Positions 58,404 to 64,000 of a stretch of DNA of 64,000 nucleotides are shown one piece after another. How positions within the stretch are numbered: the stretch's first letter is position 1; each line of letters starts with the position of its first letter. A model generated the notes under the pieces. That model was given only the letters and a program-made list of their open reading frames with translations. It was not told the origin of the DNA and made no database searches. Position numbers and translations under genes: made by a program. Source of the stretch: Bog-159 sp963707465 (GTDB lineage Bacteria; Acidobacteriota; Terriglobia; Bryobacterales; Bryobacteraceae); the NCBI GenBank assembly GCA_963707465.1, contig CAVPQK010000027.1:434001-498000 (forward strand), in the 5' to 3' direction.

Positions 58404-59411
58404 ATGCTTTGGGCACGAGTTTTGGCCGTTATTGGGGTGGTTTGCCCGGCGGTTGCCGCCACCGTCACGTGCGCCACGTGCCATAAAACCGAGGCGCTGA
58501 GCCAGCCCGCGACGTCCATGGGGCACGCGCTGGAACGGGTGGCGGACTGCACCATCCTGCGCGAGCACCCGCGGTTGAGCTTTCGGTACGGGCGCTATAC
58601 CTACACCATCACCCGCCAGGGTCAGCGGAGCATCTATAGCGTTACGGACGGAACCGATACCATCAGCGTCCCGATCGGCTGGGCCCTAGGGTTGGGCGCC
58701 GCCGGACAGACTTACGTGTTCGAGCGCGGCGGCATTTATTACGAGAGCCGCGTCAGCTTCTACAAAGCGATTGACGGCCTCGACCTGACGTTCGGCGCGC
58801 TGGGGACCATGCCCAAAGACCTGACGCAGGCGGCCGGGCGGGAGATGACCCACGAGAATGCGACTGCGTGCTTTGCGTGTCACTCGACCGACGCGGTGCA
58901 TGGGGTTACGTTCCAACCCGAGAATCTGAAAGCCGGCGTGCGGTGCGAGAACTGTCACGCGCAGGCGCAGCATCACATGGAGGCGGTGATGGCCGGGGAT
59001 GTGAAAGCGGCGGCGATGCCTCGCCTGGCAGACATGACCGCGGAGGAGACGAACGAATTCTGCGGCCGGTGTCATCGTACCTGGGCGGATATTGCGGCGC
59101 ACGGGCCGCAAAACGTCGCCAATGTGCGCTTCCAACCGTACCGGTTGACCAACGCCAAGTGTTACGACGCGGACGATAAACGCATTAGCTGCACAGCGTG
59201 CCACAATCCGCACGAGGAGTTTCTGGTGGGCGCGGCGAATTACGATGCGAAATGCCAGGCATGCCACGGGGTGAACCAGAAGGTCTGCAAGGTGGCCAAG
59301 GTGGGGTGCACCAATTGTCACATGCCGAAGATTGAGTTGCCGGGGGCGCACCGGATGTTCACGGATCATCAGATACGGATTGTGCGGGCGGGGGAGCGGT
59401 ATCCGGAGTGA
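58404..59411 (+). CDS. Secreted seven-heme c-type cytochrome
   Basis: 335 residues from ATG 58404, with AGGGAAGGG upstream. Signal peptide RVLAVIGVVCPAVAATV. Seven CxxCH heme motifs: CATCH (about 25), CFACH, CENCH, CGRCH, CTACH, CQACH and CTNCH. A beta-rich segment without hemes (about 55-150, TYTITRQGQRSIYSVTDGTD) separates the first heme from the rest, as in NrfB/OTR-like or decaheme-related proteins. Several extra His residues can be distal ligands. Likely periplasmic electron carrier; partner not in window. Confidence 0.93.
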   Translation: MLWARVLAVIGVVCPAVAATVTCATCHKTEALSQPATSMGHALERVADCTILREHPRLSFRYGRYTYTITRQGQRSIYSVTDGTDTISVPIGWALGLGAAGQTYVFERGGIYYESRVSFYKAIDGLDLTFGALGTMPKDLTQAAGREMTHENATACFACHSTDAVHGVTFQPENLKAGVRCENCHAQAQHHMEAVMAGDVKAAAMPRLADMTAEETNEFCGRCHRTWADIAAHGPQNVANVRFQPYRLTNAKCYDADDKRISCTACHNPHEEFLVGAANYDAKCQACHGVNQKVCKVAKVGCTNCHMPKIELPGAHRMFTDHQIRIVRAGERYPE

Positions 59412-59479
59412 GGGGGAGAGGGTGGGGGGGCGAGCGGGCGGTGGGGCGATTTTGTTACTTGGACCAGGAGGAGCGACCG

Positions 59480-59761
59480 ATGACCATGAAAAACCCGCCA
59501 CACCCAGGAGGCGTCGTTTTGCGCCAGTGCATCGAGCCTTTGGGCTTGACGATTACCGACGCCGCGGAGGCTCTGGGCGTCACGCGGAACACGCTTTCGG
59601 AACTGGTGAACGGGAAGCGCGGCATATCGCCGGAAATGGCCGTGAGGTTATCGAAGGTTTTCGGCGGCACCGAGGGCGGCTGGCTTGTGCAGCAGGCGCA
59701 GTACGACCTTGCCCAGGTTCGCCGCGACAGGATCAAGCTTAAACGGTTACAATTCGCCTAA
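59480..59761 (+). CDS. HigA/VapI-type antitoxin without a neighbouring toxin
   Basis: 93 residues from ATG 59480, AGGAGGAG 7 bp upstream. HPGGVVLRQCIEPLGLTITD, helix-turn-helix AAEALGVTRNTLSELVNGKRG and ISPEMAVRLSKVFGGTEGGW are diagnostic of the TIGR02607 family. No HigB-like ORF lies on either side, so it is an orphan antitoxin or a stand-alone regulator. The 3' end overlaps the convergent Kelch-like pseudogene by 23 bp. Confidence 0.9.
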   Translation: MTMKNPPHPGGVVLRQCIEPLGLTITDAAEALGVTRNTLSELVNGKRGISPEMAVRLSKVFGGTEGGWLVQQAQYDLAQVRRDRIKLKRLQFA

Positions 59762-60628
59762 CTTCCGGGGCAAGCGCGAGGAGCCACGTGTCGTCCAGGA
59801 AAACATCACCGTCGCCTTCTCCACTGAACAGCACCAAGCCCTTGCTCAGCGGGTCGAAATCCATAGCCGCAACCCATCGGGCCGGGGGCCGGGCGCCGGA
59901 AAATATCTCCGTCCAGGTCTCCCCATTCCAGGCCCAGGTATCGTTGCGACCCTGTGCACCGTCGTAGTCGCTGCTCCCTCCGAATAATACGACACGGCCC
60001 AACTCCGTGTTATAGGCGATGCAGGACGTCCCCCGGGCGGCCGGGGCGGTTGCAGGGAACTGCTGGGTCCAGGTGACGCCGTTCCAGGTCCATGTATCGC
60101 CGAGATAAATGCCAAACCCGCCGTCGCCGTTACGGATGTCGCCGCCAAAGAACAGGACGGTCTGCGTGGCGGCGTCGTAGGTCATTCCCTGCGTATCAAA
60201 CTGGCGTCCTGGAGGTGAAACCGGCGGGAACTGCTGGGTGTAACACCGTCCCACGTGCACGTATCATTGAGATTCGTTCCGCTGGTATCGACCCCGCCGA
60301 AGAGCACGACGGTGCCGGTCGCCGCGTCGTAGGCCATGCCGGGGCCCTGGCGCGCAGACGGGGAACTGGTGGGAGACAGATGGGACCAGCCCCGGTGCGA
60401 AGTCCAAGTCCAGGTGTCGGAATACGTAATGTTGGGAACGCCAGTGCCGTTGCCGCCGCCAAATAACACTGTGGAGTGGGCCGCAGCGTCATAGGCTATG
60501 CCCATGCAGCACCGGGCGGAGGGGGATGACGGTGGCGAGGCCTGCACGCAATCGAGGCTCTGTGCGTGGGCGATAGTGGCCAGCAAAAGCGCCAGGGTGA
60601 GGGCGTGCAGGCGGGAATAAGGCTTCAT
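59739..60628 (-). pseudogene. Secreted Kelch-like repeat protein gene, frameshifted
   Basis: From ATG 60628: signal peptide KPYSRLHALTLALLLATIAH, then repeats of the DAATGTVVLFGGVD, DTWTW type up to NDTCTWDGVT. A loss of about 1 or 4 bases near 60240 shifts the frame; the other frame continues YTQQFPPVSPPGRQFDTQGM and further DTWTWNGVTWTQQFP and LFGGSSDYDG units to the stop at 59739. A Trp-to-Cys change (NDTCTW) sits next to the break. When repaired it would be about 297 residues, a Kelch or galactose-oxidase-like propeller. Confidence 0.82.
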
Positions 60629-60788
60629 TCGGCTTTGGCTCCCGGTATACACCAACACGCCTTCCATGAAAAAGTTGCCTTCTTTTTCGGACTTTTTCGC
60701 TTCCTCTACTTCAGGAGTTGCGTCCGTCTACATGGGGGGCAATCGCCCGATGCGCCAGGGCGCACGGCCACAGCGAAGTATGAAAAGG

Positions 60789-60848
60789 ACGCGCGCTAGC
60801 GCGCGTGGGCGGCCTGAGAGGCCGCCGCAGGCTACGAGCCTGCCCCAC
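60789..60848 (-). repeat. Triple-hairpin element k
   Basis: 18-bp perfect palindrome ACGCGCGCTAGCGCGCGT (60789-60806) followed by the standard two-hairpin element with CCCCAC tail (60808-60848). It touches the stop codon of the CRTAC1 gene at 60848. Confidence 0.87.
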
Positions 60849-62523
60849 TAGCGCGGAAGCGGCTCGTCGATTTTCAGGAACTGGTCGGCGGCGACGTCTT
60901 TCAGCACCTGCTGAATCCCGCTGGGCCAGCGGATTTCGATGGAGGCGATTTTGGTTTCCTCGCCCAGGCCGAAGTGGACGCGCTTGTCGCTCGACGACAT
61001 GAAGCCCACGCTGATGGCGACGTGGTTGTAGAGCGTGCGGCCGGAGGCGGTGGTCACCTTGACCTTCGCGCCGATCGCGTCGCGCGCGCTCTTGTGGCCG
61101 GTCAGGCTCAGCATCAGCCAGTGATTGCCGCTGTCGGCGGTGTTCATCAGAATGCGCGGCGTTTCGTTCAGCGAGGTGACCACGATGTCCAAAGCCCCGT
61201 CGTTGTTGAGGTCGCCGAAGGCCGATCCGCGCTGGTAGCCTTTGTGCAGGAAGTCCTTGCCCATCTCGTCTGAGACGTCCACGAAGGTCTTTCCGCCCAC
61301 GTTTTCGAACATGGTGTCGTGCTGCGGCGATTTCTCGTTGACCTGGTCCACGTCGCCATTGGCGGAGTAAATATCCTTCCAGCCGTCGTTGTTATAGTCG
61401 ATGAATCCGTTGCTCCAGCCGGAGTAGGGCAGGCTCAGCGTCTGGATCTTCGAGGTGTACGGAAACGTAGAACAGGTTGCCACGATTTCGGAGAAGCTGC
61501 CAGACCTGGCCCATCAGGTTGTTATAGAAGATATCGACGTTGCCGTCGTTGTCATAGTCCTTGGCGTCCGACCCCATGGAAGATCCGGACGTGCGCGCTG
61601 TCATTGTAAGCGACGCCCAACTCCAGCCCTCTTTCCTCGAAGGTGCCGTTGCCCTGGTTGATGAACAGGGAATTGGGCTCGGTGTCGTTGGCGATGAAAA
61701 TGTCCGGCCAGCCGTCGTTATTGAAATCCGCGATCGAGATGCCCATGCCTTTGCCGGGCGCTTTGGCCAAGCCCGACTTTTCGGTGACATCCTCGAACTT
61801 GACCGTGGCCCAGGTTGTGGTAGAGGCGCGGCGGCACGTTCTTGTAGCGGCGCGGATCGCAGTAGTATTCCTGGTCGCCCATGGTGCAGCGGAGGTCGGT
61901 CTGCGGGCGTCCAGAACGTGTAGTTATCCACGATCAGATCCAGCAGGCCGTCGTTGTCGTAGTCGAACCAGGCGGCCACCACGCTGAGCGTGTCGGCCGG
62001 CTTGCCGCCGATGCCGGAGGCCGCGGTGACATCGGTGAAGGTCCCGTTGCCGTTGTTGTGGTAGAGGGCGTTCCGGCCGGCGCTGCAGACGAACAGATCC
62101 TGGTAGCCGTCGTTGTCGTAGTCGCCCACGGCCACGCCGAAGTTGAAGTCCAGGTTTTCGCCCGCGCAGGCCGGCCTGGGCGGTGACGTCTTCGAAGGTC
62201 CCGTCGGCGCGCTGCTTCAGCAGGCAGTTGTAGTAGGAAGGGTTGGTCTTTTTCATTTCCGGCAGTTGGGCGCCGTTGGTGAAGAAGATGTCCATCTTGC
62301 CGTCGTTATCGTAATCGAAGATGGCCACGCCGCCGCACATGGGCTGCGGAAAATACTTGTGGCCGCCGGGGCTGTTGTTGCTTTTGTAGGAAATTTTGGA
62401 GCGCGGGGCGACATCCACGAAACCCGGCCGTTTGGGCGCGGTGTGCGCGGTGGGTGCGGAGAACAAGACCAGGCACACGTAAGCGCCGAGGGCGGAAATG
62501 AGAAAAGCGATCGTGCGCTTCAT
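60848..62523 (-). pseudogene. CRTAC1-family (FG-GAP/ASPIC-UnbV) protein gene broken by five +1 insertions
   Basis: From ATG 62523: signal KRTIAFLISALGAYVCLVLF, then VCBS/FG-GAP repeats with calcium-type DYDNDG motifs (FDYDNDGKMDIFFTNG, DYDNDGYQDLFVCS, FNNDGWPDIFIAND, YDNDGNVDIFYNN, YNNDGWKDIYSANG) and a C-terminal ASPIC/UnbV domain (GAKVKVTTASGRTLYNHV...IRWPSGIQQVL). Continuous reading requires removing one base near each of 62167, 61906, 61812, 61593 and 61460. Every shift is in the same direction and none is in a long homopolymer. Repaired length is about 556 residues. Family is extracellular. Confidence 0.85.
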
Positions 62524-62597
62524 TGGGAGTTGGCTGCTCCGCCGATCTCTGTCGAGTTCATACGTCGGCTGGACCATGAGTCCTTCATAGGAAAGAC

Positions 62598-62657
62598 GGC
62601 CTGCGGCCGGTGGACCGGCGAGGACGCCGGTCCGCGGGCAAGATTGCCCGCCCCCCA
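62598..62657 (-). repeat. Triple-hairpin element l
   Basis: GGCC-TGC-GGCC, then a 9-bp stem GGACCGGCG with AGGA loop, then GCGGGCA-AGAT-TGCCCGC followed by a run of C. It lies between the two divergent CRTAC1 genes and thus in their shared promoter region, unlike most copies, which lie at gene ends. Confidence 0.82.
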
Positions 62658-62729
62658 AAGGACGCTTTAGTGGCCCGGAGGGCCATGGGGGTCGGCGATT
62701 GTCGCATGTTAGACTGAGATTTCCGAGAC

Positions 62730-64000
62730 GTGAAAGCTATCATCCCTATTGTAATCGGAGCCGGCGCGCTGCTGGCCGGGTCCGCCGCGGGTCCGATCGT
62801 TTTCGAAGAGATCGCGGAACGCTCCGGGCTGACTTTCGTTTCCGACAGTTCTCCCACCCCTAACAAGAATCAGCCCGAGACCATGGTAGCCGGGCGTGGC
62901 GTTGTTCGATTACGACAACGACGGCTACCTGGACGTGTACCTGGTGAACGGCGCGGCCATCCCGTCGCTGCGAGAAGGAAAGCCCCAAGTACTGGAATCG
63001 CCTGTATCACAACAACCACGACGGCACCTTCACCGACGTGACCGAGCAGGCGGGCGTGGCGGGCGCGGGCTACGGCATGGGCGTCGCGATCGGGGACTAC
63101 AACAACGACGGCTGGCCCGATATCTACGTGGTGAACACCGGGAAGAACCAGCTGTTCCGCAACAACGGAAACGGCACGTTCACCGACGTCACGGACAAGG
63201 CGGGCGTGGGCGGAGGCATTCTCGACGGCAAGAAGATGTGGTCCGTCTCGGCTGCCTGGGTAGACTACAATAATGACGGCCACCTCGACCTGTTCGTGTC
63301 CAACTACTGCAAGTGGGAAGTGAATAAAGACCCGTTCTGCGGCCCGAAACCGGAGCTGCGCGCGTATTGCCATCCGAACAACTACGCGAACCTGCCCAAC
63401 ACTTTGTACCGCAACAACGGCGATGGCACGTTCACCGACGTGTCGGCGGAGACGGGCATCGCCAAGTTTTCGGGCAAGGGGATGGGCGCGGCGATCGCCG
63501 ACTACGACGGCGATGGATTCATGGATATTTTCGTAGCCAACGACAATCGGCCCAACTTTCTGTTCCACAATCTGGGCGGCAAGAAATTCGAAGAGGTGGC
63601 GCTGGAATCGGGCGTGGCGTACACGCAGAGCGGCAGCGCGATTTCCGGCATGGGTGTGGATTTCAAAGATGTGGACAACGATGGCCGCCCGGACATCTGG
63701 CACACCGCGGTAGAGAACGAATCGTTTCCGCTGTTTCAAAATCGCGGCGACGGCCAGTTCTGGGAGCGAACCTTTCAGATGCACCTGCTGGGAACGCGCG
63801 ATATGTCCGGATGGGGGAACGGCATTTTCGATTTCGATAACGATGGCTGGAAGGACCTGTTCGTGGCGCGCGGCAATGTGCTGGACAACGTCGCGCAGTT
63901 TTCCAAGCGCACCTACGAGGAACCCAATACGGTGTTCCGCAACCTGGGGAACGGAAAGTTTCAGGATGTGAGCGCCGACGCCGGTCCCGATTTCCAGAAG
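62730..64000 (+). pseudogene. Second CRTAC1-family gene with two +1 insertions, runs off the window
   Basis: From GTG 62730: signal IIPIVIGAGALLAGSAAGPI and IVFEEIAERSGLTFVSDSS. Extra bases near 62895 and 62974 must be removed to join VAG to VALFDYDNDGYLDVYLVNG and then to SPKYWNRLYHNNHDGTFTDV. The rest is open to the end of the window with repeated DYNNDGWPDIYVVN, NGNGTFTDVTDKAGV and DNDGRPDIWH motifs. Same family as the divergent gene upstream. The ASPIC/UnbV domain, if present, lies beyond 64000. Confidence 0.85.

Noticed and set aside
60666..60851. 61-codon plus-strand ORF before the CRTAC1 gene
   Set aside because: Its second half is encoded by the palindrome and hairpin element k, and there is no good ribosome-binding site.

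Overview
The window looks like a chromosome segment of a soil Acidobacteriota bacterium, most likely Terriglobia of the Bryobacterales/Solibacter type. I infer this from the high GC content and from families typical of that group: an acidobacterial-type two-domain (ADOP) FtsX/MacB permease, an Oar-like TonB-dependent receptor, TIGR03436-type VWFA proteins, CRTAC1/ASPIC-UnbV proteins, a GloVer repeat protein, TIGR02999-type ECF sigma factors beside Ser/Thr kinases, and short proteins opening with an NRRNAQKSTGP motif. No tRNA, rRNA or CRISPR array was seen.

Layout. 1-1431: end of a Gfo/Idh/MocA oxidoreductase and a family of unknown function. 1.6-8.3 kb: a signalling island of ECF sigma factor, zinc-finger/TPR/CHAT protease, unknown protein, second ECF sigma factor and Ser/Thr kinase. 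8.4-11.9 kb: repeats and three decayed copies of the 5' end of an ADOP permease, then the intact permease. 11.93-13.84 kb: a complete group II intron inside a copy of a genome repeat. 14-17.2 kb: GloVer protein, DMT transporter, M20 peptidase. 17.3-19.9 kb: GxxExxY nuclease-like gene, birA, coaX and a coiled-coil protein. 20-31 kb: metalloprotease-TPR protein, ilvD, PAP2 phosphatase, a deleted Uma2, MBL hydrolase, a decayed toxin-antitoxin pair, an M28 carboxypeptidase, a cytochrome b/molybdopterin oxidoreductase pair and a flavodoxin. 30.7-35.3 kb: two VWFA proteins, kdsB and pyrG. 35.4-37.1 kb: a RelA/SpoT-domain gene with a small partner, and a HigBA-like module with a frameshifted toxin. 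37.2-41.9 kb: a secreted seven-repeat lectin-like protein and an Oar-like receptor. 41.9-45.9 kb: aroA, holB, tmk, an FAH-family gene and two very small genes. 46-50 kb: YdeI pseudogene, sulfotransferase-like gene, TPR protein. 50-53.6 kb: hydroxyacid dehydrogenase, glpX remnant, and a PduS/PduT-like microcompartment pair with a frameshift. 53.6-58.3 kb: IPT protein, TPR protein, membrane protein, bacterioferritin, comF, HNH endonuclease. 58.4-64 kb: seven-heme cytochrome, orphan HigA, broken Kelch gene, and two divergent CRTAC1 genes with many single-base frameshifts.

The strongest theme is repeats. Family 1 is a directional repeat built on a 10-bp unit (CAGATGAACG and variants), found at seven loci. 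One copy supplies the start codon of the GxxExxY nuclease-like gene, and another is split exactly by the group II intron, which carries a 6-nt sequence complementary to the repeat at a plausible EBS1 position. Family 2 is strings of two or three GC-rich hairpins whose stem sequences differ but whose architecture is kept. They lie between genes, and one supplies the start codon and signal-peptide start of a TPR protein. Family 3 is a roughly 25-bp element that lies in frame inside kdsB and forms the C-termini of the convergent genes aroA and holB. In this genome, repeats have contributed directly to protein sequence.
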